Notes: generated from the letters alone by a model not told the origin. Shown: positions 8,270 through 18,400, numbered from the stretch's first letter. The stretch is DNA of 54,113 nt from Candidatus Accumulibacter phosphatis (GCF_012939955.1 NZ_SPMY01000055.1:1-54113); one strand, 5' to 3'. Translations and numbers: made by a program.

Positions 8270-8620
8270 AACTCTTCCTTTCCTGTTGACGAATGAAACG
8301 ATTGGCGGCAATCCACCACCACGATTACAACATCTGCTGACCAAGCCAGGCGGGAACACCACCTCGGTTCGGCAAAAATCTTCAGTCCTGCACGAAAAGC
8401 AGACAAGGTGCGGCAATTTCCCCAGAGCCTGCCCAGCCCCCGGCGAAAACGCCACCCGCCATTCTCCCACGACGATCAGCTGTTGACGAGCCCCTGGGCA
8501 GCGAAGTTGAGCAAGCCGCGCACACGGCGGAATCAAACAGTCCAGCGAACGCACCGTGCACGAAGCAAATGCGCAGTGCGAGCGCCCCCCCAGAGCATCC
8601 TGGCACACTATAATGCCGGC
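8270..8620. other. Intergenic region with no gene seen
   Basis: 351 bases upstream of phbB and of the small membrane-protein gene. Several short frames are open but none has a ribosome site, codon pattern or recognisable product. It should hold the phbB promoter, for which no clear consensus was found, and the -10 box at 8609-8614. Confidence 0.4.
8609..8614 (+). promoter_or_regulatory. -10 box (TATAAT) close to the start of the small membrane-protein gene
   Basis: A perfect TATAAT ends six bases before the ATG at 8621. The expected start of transcription is at or next to that A, which would make the mRNA leaderless. No good -35 box is visible. Confidence 0.45.
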
Positions 8621-8860
8621 ATGTATATCATCGTGATCGGCTGGCTGTACGTTACTGTATTGATGGCGCTGACCGAAAGCAGCGTCGTTGCCGGGATACT
8701 GAGCCTGACCTTCTACGGCCTGCTGCCGACGGCACTGCTGCTCTGGCTTTTCGGCGGCCCGACGCGTCGTCGTCGCGCCGCCAGGATGGCCAGCAACGCC
8801 AGTGACACCAGGAGCGAGACCAGGGGTGGCGCAAACGACCACCCGCCGCAGGATCGCTGA
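8621..8860 (+). CDS. Small two-helix membrane protein, unknown function
   Basis: A 79-residue protein. The first 46 residues are hydrophobic and can form two membrane helices (about 1-20 and 24-44) around the motif MYIIVIGWLYVTVLMALTES. A basic segment GPTRRRRAAR follows, and the tail is polar. By the positive-inside rule the tail would be cytoplasmic. From memory, similar small proteins of unknown function are common in betaproteobacteria. No ribosome site is seen before the ATG, but a -10 box is only six bases away. It could be a housekeeping membrane protein; nothing in the neighbourhood indicates a role. Confidence 0.6.
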   Translation: MYIIVIGWLYVTVLMALTESSVVAGILSLTFYGLLPTALLLWLFGGPTRRRRAARMASNASDTRSETRGGANDHPPQDR

Positions 8861-8872
8861 CGATTTCTGGCT

Positions 8873-9073
8873 AACGCTCATGACAGTCGAGATACCCCGG
8901 ATGATGAAAGTCATGACCGTCCCCCCTCTCACTTGCAGTGCGCATTCCGGCTTACACGCCGGAATCGTTCGCCGGGCAGGGAGCATGCTCCCCGAATTCC
9001 CCGTCTCACCCCCGCCCCTTCTCCCGCAGGGGGAGAAGGGAGGTTCGTGAGTCGCTTGCGCGACTTTCACATT
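8873..9073 (-). repeat. Dispersed palindromic repeat, copy A (long form)
   Basis: Read on the minus strand, this copy begins AATGTGAAAGTCGCGCAAGC, continues through a CTTCTCCC/GGGAGAAG palindrome and ends with ACGGTCATGACTTTCATC and a TCATGA-containing tail. The same order of parts occurs at 53948-54069. Copy A carries about 75 extra bases in the middle, including a small AACGATTCCGGC/GCCGGAAT-type palindrome. Its first bases overlap the TAA stop of pgeF (9072-9074). Confidence 0.85.
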
Positions 9074-9872
9074 AAGCGTCCGCCAGCCAGATCAACGCGG
9101 CCATCCGCCCCGTCACGCCATCTCGCCGATAGGAAAAGAAGCGCTCGGCTTCGCGCAGCGTACAGCCACCCCCGCCGTAGATGGCGTCGACACCCGCGCG
9201 CTGCAGGCTTTGCCGGGCCAACAGGTAGATGTCGGCCAGCCATTTGCGCGCAGGCTGCTGCGCCGTTGGCCCATTAGCCGCAGGGATATTTCTTGCCGGC
9301 CAATCCTGTGACACCGGCAGGAATGCCGCAGCAGCCTCCTGGTGTGCACCGACGAATGCGCTACGCACCTCTTCACCAACCTCGAAGGCCTGCGGGCCAA
9401 TGGCGGGACCCAGATAGGCCAGCAACCGCACACCGGGCACAGCCAGCGCTTCCACCGCCCGTTCCAGTATACCGGCCTGCAAACCGCGCCAACCGGCATG
9501 CACCGCAGCAACCACGCTGCCCGATTGGTCGCAGAGCAAGACCGGCAGACAGTCGGCGGTCATCACCGCACAGACGACACCGGGAGCACGCGCAAATGCG
9601 CCATCGGCCACCGGCACCTCGGCGACGCCAAGGCCGGCAGCGTCCACCAGGGTCGTGCCGTGCACCTGCTCCAACCAGCAGGGCAATGCCGGTAGATGAT
9701 CGGCAAGACGGCGACGATTTTCGGCAACGGCGAGCGCATCATCACCGACGTGGGCGCCAAGGTTGAGGCTGGCGTACGGCGCAAGGCTCACGCCACCGTC
9801 GCGACCGGTGATCAGGCTGCGCACCCGCCTCGGTGCCGGCCAGTCGGGAAACAAGCAGCCCTTACTGCTCAC
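9072..9872 (-). CDS. pgeF: Peptidoglycan editing factor PgeF (YfiH/YlmD, laccase-domain family)
   Basis: A 266-residue protein of the copper oxidoreductase-like family that corrects mis-incorporated serine in peptidoglycan precursors and also has purine nucleoside activity in tested members. With the start chosen here, the metal ligands are His71 (EQVHGTTL), Cys108 (MTADCLPVLL) and His125 (AAVHAGWRG), the family pattern. The GTG at 9870-9872 is chosen because GAGGAG lies four bases before it; an ATG 12 bases upstream lacks such a site. Either way the start overlaps the end of rluD, so the two are translationally linked. A dispersed repeat abuts its stop codon. Confidence 0.88.
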   Translation of the reverse strand: MSSKGCLFPDWPAPRRVRSLITGRDGGVSLAPYASLNLGAHVGDDALAVAENRRRLADHLPALPCWLEQVHGTTLVDAAGLGVAEVPVADGAFARAPGVVCAVMTADCLPVLLCDQSGSVVAAVHAGWRGLQAGILERAVEALAVPGVRLLAYLGPAIGPQAFEVGEEVRSAFVGAHQEAAAAFLPVSQDWPARNIPAANGPTAQQPARKWLADIYLLARQSLQRAGVDAIYGGGGCTLREAERFFSYRRDGVTGRMAALIWLADA

Positions 9873-11013
9873 CCAGCTCCTCATCGTCGTCTTCGCAGTC
9901 ACCGTCACCGTCGACGATAATTACTTCCGGGCCGTCATCGTCATCGTCCCAATCGTCATCGTCCCAATCATCTGCCAGTTCCTCGTCGCTGACGCACTCG
10001 CCAGCGCGCGCCGTGACCGCCTCCAGTCGCACGCTGTCGATCAGGGCCGCCATATCGTCTGGCAAGCCCGAGCGCCAGAGCATGGCCTTGCCAGTACCCG
10101 GATGAGTCAGCGACAAACGGCAGGCGTGCAGCGCCTGGCGCGGAAATTCTACCAGGCGGGGCACGCGGCTGGCACCGCTACCGTAGGTCGGGTCGCCGAC
10201 CAGGGGATGCCCGATCGAAGTCATGTGCACGCGAATCTGGTGCGTCCGCCCGGTTTCAAGCGCGCATTCAATCAGCGTGCAGGCGAGAAACGGCTCCAGA
10301 ACACGGTAGTGCGTACGTGCCGGTTTACCGGTGCGCACCACGGCCATGCTGGTGCGCAAGGTCGGATGCCGGCCGATGGGAGCGTCGACGCTACCCGCAC
10401 GCTCGACGATGCCCCGCACCAGGGCCTGATAGCAGCGCTTCACTGAGCGTGCCTGCAACTGCCTGACCAGATCGGTCTGCGCCTCGAGCGTCTTGGCGAC
10501 CACCATCAGCCCACTGGTATCCTTGTCCAGCCGATGCACGATACCCGCCCGCGGCACTTTGTCGAGTTGCGGCGCGTAGTGCAACAGAGCGTTAAGCAAA
10601 GTCCCGCTCCAGTTGCCGTTACCCGGATGAACCACCAAGCCGACGGGTTTGTTGAGGACGATCAGGCAGTCGTCCTCATACACCACCTGCAGGGGGATAT
10701 CTTCGGGCGCCGAGGATTCGGCTCGTTCGTCCGGCACTTCGGCAACTTCGATGCTTTCGCCAGCCCATAGTTTCTGCCGAGGCTCGACGACGCACTCACC
10801 GCTTACCGTCACGCGGCCCTCACGTATCCAGTTCTGTAGACGGCTGCGCGAGTGCTGCGAGAGCAAGCGCGCAAGAACCTGGTCTAGCCGTTGACCGCTG
10901 CAATCGCCAGGTACGCTCAGGGCAATCCGGGGGTTTGCGCTATAATCCGCAAGCTCGCTGTTCCGCGTCGCCTCCTCCGCCAGTGCTTCTTTCTTCTGTG
11001 GGTTTTTCATCAT
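9862..11013 (-). CDS. rluD: 23S rRNA pseudouridine synthase RluD
   Basis: A 383-residue enzyme that makes pseudouridines in helix 69 of 23S rRNA. An S4-like RNA-binding domain (QRLDQVLARLL) is followed by the catalytic domain, where HRLDKDTSGLMVV holds the nucleophilic Asp and TGRTHQIRVHM closes the site. The last 36 residues or so form an aspartate-rich tail (DDWDDDDWDDDDD and onward) not found in the E. coli protein. The start is uncertain: two ATGs at 11013-11008 have no ribosome site, and the first overlaps the bamD ATG on the other strand. The conserved part begins about 50 residues later. Confidence 0.9.
   Translation of the reverse strand: MMKNPQKKEALAEEATRNSELADYSANPRIALSVPGDCSGQRLDQVLARLLSQHSRSRLQNWIREGRVTVSGECVVEPRQKLWAGESIEVAEVPDERAESSAPEDIPLQVVYEDDCLIVLNKPVGLVVHPGNGNWSGTLLNALLHYAPQLDKVPRAGIVHRLDKDTSGLMVVAKTLEAQTDLVRQLQARSVKRCYQALVRGIVERAGSVDAPIGRHPTLRTSMAVVRTGKPARTHYRVLEPFLACTLIECALETGRTHQIRVHMTSIGHPLVGDPTYGSGASRVPRLVEFPRQALHACRLSLTHPGTGKAMLWRSGLPDDMAALIDSVRLEAVTARAGECVSDEELADDWDDDDWDDDDDGPEVIIVDGDGDCEDDDEELGEQ
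10941..10946 (+). promoter_or_regulatory. -10 box, probable bamD promoter
   Basis: A perfect TATAAT, 65 bases upstream of the bamD ATG and inside the 5' part of the rluD frame. No clear -35 box is present at the usual distance. Confidence 0.4.
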
Positions 11014-11807
11014 GCGTAGTTTAGCGGTTATCGCAACCCTTTTCCTCGCCTTGCTGGTCACTGGCTGCGGGCTTCTTCCCGACAGCAAGGATGAGACCGT
11101 CGGCTGGTCGGCCAACAAGCTTTATACCGAAGCCAAGAATGCGCTCAATGACGGCTCCTACACCACGGCCATCAAGTACTTCGAGAAGCTGGAGTCGCGC
11201 TATCCCTACGGGCGCTATGCCCAGCAAGCGCAGATCGAGATTGCCTATGCCTATTGGAAAGATCTGGAGCCGGCCTCGGCGATCGCCGCCTGTGACCGCT
11301 TCATCAAGCTGCATCCGAACCATCCGAATGTCGACTACGTGTATTACCTGCGCGGTCTAATCAACTTCAACGAAGATCTCGGTCTTCTCGGTTCGATCAG
11401 CAATCAGGACATGACTGAACGCGACCCGAAGGGGGCCCGTGAATCCTTCGACTCCTTCAAGGAGCTCGTCACCCGCTTTCCGAACAGCAAGTACACCCCC
11501 CGATGCGCTACTGCGCATGAAATACCTGGTCAACGCATTGGCGCGCCTCGAACTGCACGTGGCACGCTACTACATGAAACGCGGCGCCTATCTGGCAGCC
11601 GCGAATCGCGCCCAGTTCGCGATGATCAACTATCCTGACACGCCGTCCAGCGAAGAAGCGCTGTTCATCATGGTCAAGGCTTACGACGCCATTGGCCTGC
11701 ACGATCTGCGCGACGACGCCGAACGCGTCATGCGCAAAAACTACCCGAACAGCGAATACTATCAGCGCGGCCTCGATCGTCAGGAACCGTGGTGGAAGCT
11801 CTGGTAA
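11012..11807 (+). CDS. bamD: Outer membrane assembly lipoprotein BamD, frameshifted as sequenced
   Basis: A lipoprotein of the beta-barrel assembly machine, essential where tested. A signal peptide with lipobox LVTGC puts the lipidated Cys at residue 19. TPR-like helical repeats follow (YTEAKNALNDGSYTTAIKYF; PASAIAACDRFIKLHP). The frame breaks at a run of six C (11496-11501): before it the protein reads NSKYTP, and one frame over it continues DALLRMKYLVNALARLELHV to the normal end at EPWWKLW. Removing one C restores a 264-residue protein of family length. As BamD is essential, a consensus error is more likely than a mutation. The ATG overlaps the start codon of rluD on the other strand. Confidence 0.88.
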
Positions 11808-11842
11808 GCCAGACGCACTCGCAACCGCCTCGCCCAGACCGC

Positions 11843-13514
11843 TCAGATTGACTGCTTGATGGCCAGCACTGCCTGATTGCGCAGGGTTCTCAGCAAGGAC
11901 AGCTCTTGCTCGGCGATGACGATCTCCCCTGCCCGCTGGCGGTCGGCGTAGATCATCGCCACGGGGTTACCCCTGACGCAGAGCGGAAAGACGACGAATG
12001 TTTCCGCCGTCACCGCCTGGCGATACCAGGCCGGGATACGTGGCGCGATCTTCGCGTCACGGGTATCGCCGATCAGAATATCCACCCCGTTGGCTAGGGC
12101 CGCATGAAAAAATGTCGGCGCTGAACACCAGCGAAAACCGAAAGCGTACGGCAATCTCCGGAGCCTGCGGGCCAAAACCGAAACGACCGAGCATGGCGTT
12201 GCTGCGCCCGTCGCGAACACACAGGATGACGTTCTTGAAGCCCTTCGCCCGATAGATCGTTTCCAGGATGATGCGTAGCACATCATTGAGATTGAAATCA
12301 CTGATCAGGGCGTTGCTGACGTCCTGAATCCCGGCCATCAGAATGGCTTCGCTGCTCGCTGAGGCGCCGGCCGCAGCGGGCCTGACATCATCGACCGCCG
12401 GCAGCGGGGAGACATCGGGGAGAATCGTACCGGCGAGACCATCCTCCGCGGCCCGCCGCTCTGCGGCACATGCTGGTCGCCCCGCTGCGCCGCCCCAGGC
12501 CTGCATCTGCTTGCCCAGAAGGGTCTTCTGCAGATCGAGGTGCATGATGCCGGCAAACTGCGACATCTGCTCGAATGACTTGCGCAGCGTTCTCTGCAGG
12601 CCCTGCTCGTCGAGCTCTATCACGTCGCCAAAACGCAGAACAATCCGGCGCAAATCCTTCTGCGGCTGTTCGCCTCCGGCAGCGGCGAGCAGACTACACA
12701 ACTCGTTGGACAATGCTGCCAGCACGCGCAAGCGATCTTCCGCATTTACCGGGCGGCGAACACTCCCGACTGGCAGCTTGCGCATGCTGCTGACGATCAG
12801 CCGCGGGAAACCCCAGCTCTGCGCGATGCCGACGCCGAGGTCTTCGAACGAGAGACCGAGAACCTGCTGTGCCGCCAGATCGTCGGCGCAGTCTTTCTGC
12901 TGCGCCAGGCGCCGGATCTCGGCGCTTTCTTCCGGGAAATAGTACTGGCTCAGCAGACGGCCGAGGTTATGGAACATCGAGCAGATGAAGGCCTGCTCGA
13001 CATCCCCGCGCGTCGCGCTTTTGCTGGCGAGCTCCTTGGCCAGAAGACCGGCCAGATTGGCGCGCAGGAACTCTTCCTTGAGCTGATCGGCATTGTCCTT
13101 GTTCTGCAAGTGCTCGAAAAGCATCACCGTAATGGCGATGCTGCGCACCGCATCAAGACCGAGAACGACGATCGCCCGCGACACGGTGCTGATGCTGCCG
13201 CCACCGGCCTGCCGATAGTGCACCGAGTTCACCATCCGCAGAATCTTGTTGGTCAGGGAAAAATCCTTGAGGATCGTGTTCGAGAGCTCGGCGAGGTTCT
13301 GATTTTCCGAAGCAGTGATCCGGTTGATCGCCCCGACCGACTCCGACAGCGCCGGGAAATCGCTCTGGTGGCGCATCCGCCGGAGCAGGAATTCGATCGT
13401 GCTCTGCCGTGAATCTGCCACCGGCGCCGGCGTTTCGGGCACCAGATCGACGCCGCTCCGGGTGCCTCGACCCTGCTCACTAATCAGCTCGAAACGTCCA
13501 AGGTCCTTGCTCAC
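11843..13514 (-). CDS. HDOD-GAF signalling protein, frameshifted as sequenced
   Basis: The N-terminal part (about residues 40-240) is an HDOD domain (FPALSESVGAINRI; FICSMFHNLGRLLSQYYFPE), an HD-fold relative without phosphodiesterase residues that is found in bacterial signalling proteins. The C-terminal part (about 390 to the end) is GAF-like. The frame breaks at a T6 run on the coding strand (plus-strand A6 at 12107-12112, about residue 467). Removing one T joins SADIF to HAALANGVDILIGD and gives a 556-residue protein ending AVLAIKQSI. The GTG at 13512-13514 is used; no strong ribosome site is visible. Ligand and target are unknown. Confidence 0.8.
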
Positions 13515-13604
13515 GGATTTCGCTCGCTTGCAAAAAACATTATTCTAGGCGTCCTGCCTTCGCGAGCCGTGTGGAAAAAGTCACAGCCGCCACGCAACTT
13601 CCCC

Positions 13605-14081
13605 TCACAGCCACAGCAAGCGCGGCGCCAAACCCGTTTCTCCATAGACGACCGCGAGCTGGCTGAAAGCACGACCAAGGGCAGCGACCTGCTGCTCATC
13701 GACAGGGAAGACGAGGTAACTCGGTTCCACCGGCCAGCCAGCATGGTGATCCTCGTCGCCATCGGCGATGTTGCTGGCGGCGAAGAAAGTGCAAGCCGAA
13801 GCGGCGATTCGCTCGCGCAAACGGCGCTGGCGAGGCTCGTTCTGGTGATCCGCGAGCCGCTCTCCGGGATTGTAGGCGGTCACGATTCCCCAGCCGATCG
13901 CTTGGCTCACGGACGCTGCAGGGGCGTCCAGCGGCGCAAGCGAAGCTGGCTGACGGCGCAGAAATTCATCGAACTCAGAGCTGACGAGGCCGATGCGCAA
14001 GTCGAACACGCGCTCGGGAGTCTCCACCCGATAGGTCGTCGCCAGGAATGCAGCTTCCAGCGCGGCCTCGGCCCTGCTCAC
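13605..14081 (-). CDS. DUF3293-type protein
   Basis: A 158-residue soluble protein matching the DUF3293 pattern: an N-terminal TTYRVETPERVFDLRIG, a central GWGIVTAYNPGERL and a C-terminal VYGETGLAPRLLWL. Function is not known. It starts with GTG overlapping the rmuC stop (GTGA), so it is co-translated with rmuC. No membrane segment or signal peptide is seen. The family call is by pattern recall. Confidence 0.7.
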   Translation of the reverse strand: MSRAEAALEAAFLATTYRVETPERVFDLRIGLVSSEFDEFLRRQPASLAPLDAPAASVSQAIGWGIVTAYNPGERLADHQNEPRQRRLRERIAASACTFFAASNIADGDEDHHAGWPVEPSYLVFPVDEQQVAALGRAFSQLAVVYGETGLAPRLLWL

Positions 14082-15424
14082 GGCTCCTCGCCCAGCGCGC
14101 CAAGGTCTTCCAGATCACCCAGCCGCGAACGCACCTCGCTTGCCGGCAGGGCTTCCACGCCACGCAGCTTGCGCTCGATCTGCCGCGTCCGCACGCCAGC
14201 TGCTTCGATACTGCGGCTAGCCTGCTCGAGCTTCCTGTGCGTGGCCTCGAGCACCTCGCCGAACTTGCCAAACTCGGTCTTGATGGCGCCGAGAACCGCC
14301 CACACTTCCGACGATCGGCGCTCGATGGCCAGAGTTCGAAAACCCATCTGCAGGCTGTTTAGTAGCGCCGCCAGCGTCGTCGGCCCGGCGATACAGATGC
14401 GCAGATCGCGCTGCAGGCTGTCCACCAGTCCCGGTCGCCGCAAGGCTTCGGCATAGAGGCCCTCGGTCGGCAGATAGAGGATCGCGAAATCGGTGGTGTA
14501 TGGCGGTTCAACGTACTTGTCGTGAATCTTTCGCGCTTCGTCACGCAGGCGAACTTCCAGCGCCTTGATTGCCGTTGCCGAGGCCAGCGGATCAGCCCGT
14601 TCCTGCGCCTCGAGCAAACGCTGATAATCCTCGAGCGGGAATTTTGCGTCGATCGGCAGCCACACCGGCCGTTGCTCGTCGTCGCCGATCGCGCGACCGG
14701 GCAAACGAATGGCGAACTCGACGCGTTCCGACGACTCCGGCCGCGTGGCCACGTTCTTGCCGTATTGCTCGCTAGTCAGCAACTGATCGAGGAGCGTCTC
14801 CAGCTGCACTTCCCCCCAGCTGCCACGGGTCTTGACGTTGGTCAGCACCTTCTTCAGATCGCCGACGCCGGCGGCCAGGGTCTGCATTTCGCCAAGCCCT
14901 TTGTGCACCTGCTCGAGGCGATCGCTGACCAGCTTGAACGACTCGCCGAGGCGCTGCTCCAGCGTGGCATGCAGTTTTTCATCGACCGTGCGGCGCATCT
15001 CTTCAAGCTTGCTGGCGTTGTCGGCCTGCATCGCCCCAAGGCGGGCCTCAAGTGCCCGGCGTAGCTGCTCGAAGCGCTGCTCGTTACTGTTCGTCAGACG
15101 CGCCAGTTGCTGCGCGAAGGATTCGAGCTGCTGCGCCTGCAAACGCCCCAACTGGGCCAACTGCGAGGCAAGGGTCTGTGAGACGCGGTTCAGCGACTGC
15201 GACTGCTCCTCGCGATCACCACGCGCGGTGCTTGCCGCCTCCTGCCGACCCAGCGACAACTCCTGTCGCAAATCCCGCTCCAGCCGCTCCAGGCCCCCTT
15301 GCAGGTCGCGCAAACGGACCGCCAGCACCTCGCGCGTCGTTCCCGCGCGCAACAGCAGTGCGAGCTGCAGAACGATCAGCACCAGCGCCAGCGCACTCAC
15401 CGCATACAACCAGGCCTGGCTCAC
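14078..15424 (-). CDS. rmuC: DNA recombination protein RmuC homologue
   Basis: A 448-residue protein with an N-terminal membrane helix (residues 5-26), a long coiled coil (about 35-165, rich in Leu, Gln, Glu and Arg) and the RmuC domain from about 185 (MQTLAAGVGDLKKVLTNVKT; GSWGEVQLETLLDQLLTSEQ; LPIDAKFPLEDYQRLLEA). RmuC proteins limit inversions at short inverted repeats and have a predicted nuclease-like fold. The GTG start at 15422-15424 follows GAGGCAAG. It lies 54 bases after the DUF748 gene and overlaps the next gene, so the three may form one operon. Confidence 0.92.
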   Translation of the reverse strand: MSQAWLYAVSALALVLIVLQLALLLRAGTTREVLAVRLRDLQGGLERLERDLRQELSLGRQEAASTARGDREEQSQSLNRVSQTLASQLAQLGRLQAQQLESFAQQLARLTNSNEQRFEQLRRALEARLGAMQADNASKLEEMRRTVDEKLHATLEQRLGESFKLVSDRLEQVHKGLGEMQTLAAGVGDLKKVLTNVKTRGSWGEVQLETLLDQLLTSEQYGKNVATRPESSERVEFAIRLPGRAIGDDEQRPVWLPIDAKFPLEDYQRLLEAQERADPLASATAIKALEVRLRDEARKIHDKYVEPPYTTDFAILYLPTEGLYAEALRRPGLVDSLQRDLRICIAGPTTLAALLNSLQMGFRTLAIERRSSEVWAVLGAIKTEFGKFGEVLEATHRKLEQASRSIEAAGVRTRQIERKLRGVEALPASEVRSRLGDLEDLGALGEEP

Positions 15425-15478
15425 TGACTTGCCTCGGAAAGACCGGCCGCAAGCTCGGGAAGTGAAGCGTGCAAGCCT

Positions 15479-18400
15479 CTACAGCAGGGAGAATACAACC
15501 CGGTTTCCCTTGCCCTGCGCGGACGATTCCGACTTGTCGTCCGTCTTGACGATCTCGGCCGGGTGCAGGAACAGGCGCTCTGCCGGAACTTTCTCGACGA
15601 GCAGCCAGTCGCGGACTGCTTTGGCCCGCCGATCGGCCAGATCGCGCAGATCCTGCTCATCAAGCACCGTATTGGCGAGAATCAGTGTCTCCATTTCGGC
15701 AACCGGCAGGCTCTTCGCTATCCCGAGCATGTTGCGCGGCTTCTCGAAGTCCTCGTCACGGTAGACACGCTCCAGCAGCTCCGGATACTCCTCGCTGTCC
15801 ATGTCTATCGTCCCCACCGCGACATCGGCATCGCCCTTCTTGCCGGCCTCGCTCTTCAACGCCCGCAGTTTGCTGTCGAGTCGAGCGCGCTTCAAGCCCT
15901 CGGGGTCGTTCTCCGAATCGGCCTGTCCGGTAATCTCGAGCTTGAGAGCGGGCCGCTCAAGCAAGGCCTTGGCCAGTGCTTCAAGGCGTGGCTTCGCCGA
16001 GCCGGCAAGCGACGCCCGACCGGGGTCGAACTCGACGTTCGACAGCTCTTCGCCACCGCCGAATACCGAACCCAGCAAAGCGAAAGGTGAGGTAACGACC
16101 TTGACCAGAAGATTGCCGATCAACTCGCCAAGCACCCCGCCAATGCTGAATTCCGGGTCATCGAGCGAACCCGCAACCGGCAGATTGATGTCGATTTCCC
16201 CCTTGCTGTTCTTGAGCAGGGCAACGGCGAGGCTCACCGGCAGCCTGGTGGCCTCCGGGCTATCGACCGCTTCACCAAAAGTCAGTTGATCGAGAAAAAT
16301 CCGATTCTCGGCAGTCAGTTGCTTCTTCTCGATTTTGTACTTGACGAACAACGACAACTTGCCTTTGTCGATTGCATAGCCCGCGTACTTGCTGGAGTAC
16401 GGCGAAAGCGCGGTCAATTCGATACCCTTGACGTCTGCCTTGAGGTCAAGAAAGGGATCAGCAATCAGCGGGTTGAGCTGACCGGCTATGGTCAGCGGTG
16501 CAATGTTGTCGTAGCTCCCACGTAGATCCAGCGTTGCAAGGCTGCCATCTGCCGAAGAGAGGCCACTGATCGTGCCACCGATCTTCTTCAAATCGGCCGA
16601 GTAGTTCGGCTTGATGAAATGGTCACTGAACTTGATGTCGCCGCCGCGCAAGTTGATCTTGCCGACCTTTATCGGCAGCTGCGGCGGTTCTGCGGTAGCA
16701 ACCGGCGCGACTGCCTTGCCTTCCGCAGCGATCACGGCAGTCGCCTGCTTGGCTTTATCGGCCGCCCCGGCAGCGGCCGCCCCGGATTCGCGCACGATCT
16801 GCGAGAGATTGAGCTTGCCCTGCGGGTCGATGACCACGCGCGCAAAAAACTGCGCCAGCCCCACCTCGGCGATCGACAGCGAGTTCGGATTCAGGCGCGC
16901 GTCGATGTTGGCAAACGACAAGGATTTCCACTTCAGGAAGTCGGAGGAATCGAGCTTGTCGACCGCCGCGAAGTTGGCTACCACCACTTCCCCGGTGAAA
17001 CTTCCCGCCAGCTTGCCGGCCTCGGCAGCACCTGCCGCGGGCGCCTGCCGCATGCGCACATCGCCACTCAAACTCACCTGGCCACTCGAAAGGACGACGT
17101 TCAACTGCTCCGTAAAATATGGTTGCAGCGGTATCAGTTCCAGCGTCTTGACGGCAAGCTTGAGCTCGGTAAGGAGTGGAAAAAACTTGACGGTGCCGCC
17201 GACCTCGACGTCGCCCTTCGTGTTGACTCTGAAACGCGTCGCGATCCTGGCGGTCGTGCCGGGCTCGGTAGACAGGTTCTCGGCATCCACCTTCATCGCT
17301 TCGATGCTGTGCACCACTACCGGCGACATGACGGAATCTTCAAAGCGCAAGCCGAGGTTTTCCCCACGGTACTTGGCGAGCGTCAACTCCCACGGCTTCG
17401 ACGAATCTTCCTGTGCGGCTTCGACGGCGCGCAAGGACGGCGGCTCGACAAACAGGATGCTGCCGTCTGCGGTACGCCGGATCAGCAGCATCGCGTCGCG
17501 CACCGCAACTTCACCAATGAGCACTTCGCGCTTGGCGAGATCGAAACGGCCGCCCTGCACCGAGAACGCCTTGAGCTTGACCCATGGCTCGGCATCCAGG
17601 CTGAACGCCAGATCGAACTCGCTCGCTGCGCTGCTCTTGCTGTCGACATTCCTCAGCCTGGCGGCAAGCCCGTCAACGCGTGCATCGAACGGCTCTCCAC
17701 GCGACTCGTCGCGCCAGCGCAAGGCCCCGCCAGTGATTTCGGCTTCGCCCAGCGACCACTCGAGCGGCGAACTCTTCGCCCTCGCTTCGTCTTCAGATAC
17801 CGGCCGCCGCGGGGAGGCCTGTTTCGCGCTGAAAAAGTCGACCCAGTCAATGCTTCCCTGCGTGCTGACCCGTGCGTGTATCTCTGGCTCCTCGAGCGAC
17901 ACCCGGTCGATCACAAACTTGCCATTCAGCGGATCCAGGCTGCCGACCACCACATCCAGACGACGCAAGGAAAGCAGCGGGGCACCGGCAGCATTCTTGA
18001 CGACCAAATCCTTGAGCGCGACGCCACCCGAAATCACCAGCGTCGAACGTCCTTCCTCCTGATGCTGGAAAGCCAGCTTGAGATCGCTGTCAAGTGCGCC
18101 GGAAACGACCTCGATCGGCAAGCCATGCGGCAGGTAATCGATATACTTGCCCAGTTGCACGTCGCGCAGTTCGAATGCCACGTCGCTTTCCATCGATGCG
18201 TCAAAAGGCTTGCTCTTGCCCTGCACAAGCAGCGGCGAGCCATTGATCGATGCCGAAAAAGTCGGCTCGACGAATATTGCGGTCGCCTGCGGCAAGCTGG
18301 AGATAAACGGCAAGCCGATATTCAGCTCGCCGAGCTGGTGCTTTTCAGCAAGCATCTGATCGTCGAAATCGATCTTCCCGCGCGAGATCTGGATGTTGTT

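Noticed and set aside
8270-9070. Long N-terminal extension of PhbB in the same frame
   Set aside because: The extension is not similar to any reductase and includes the dispersed repeat; the ATG at 8269 has a good ribosome site and matches the family start.
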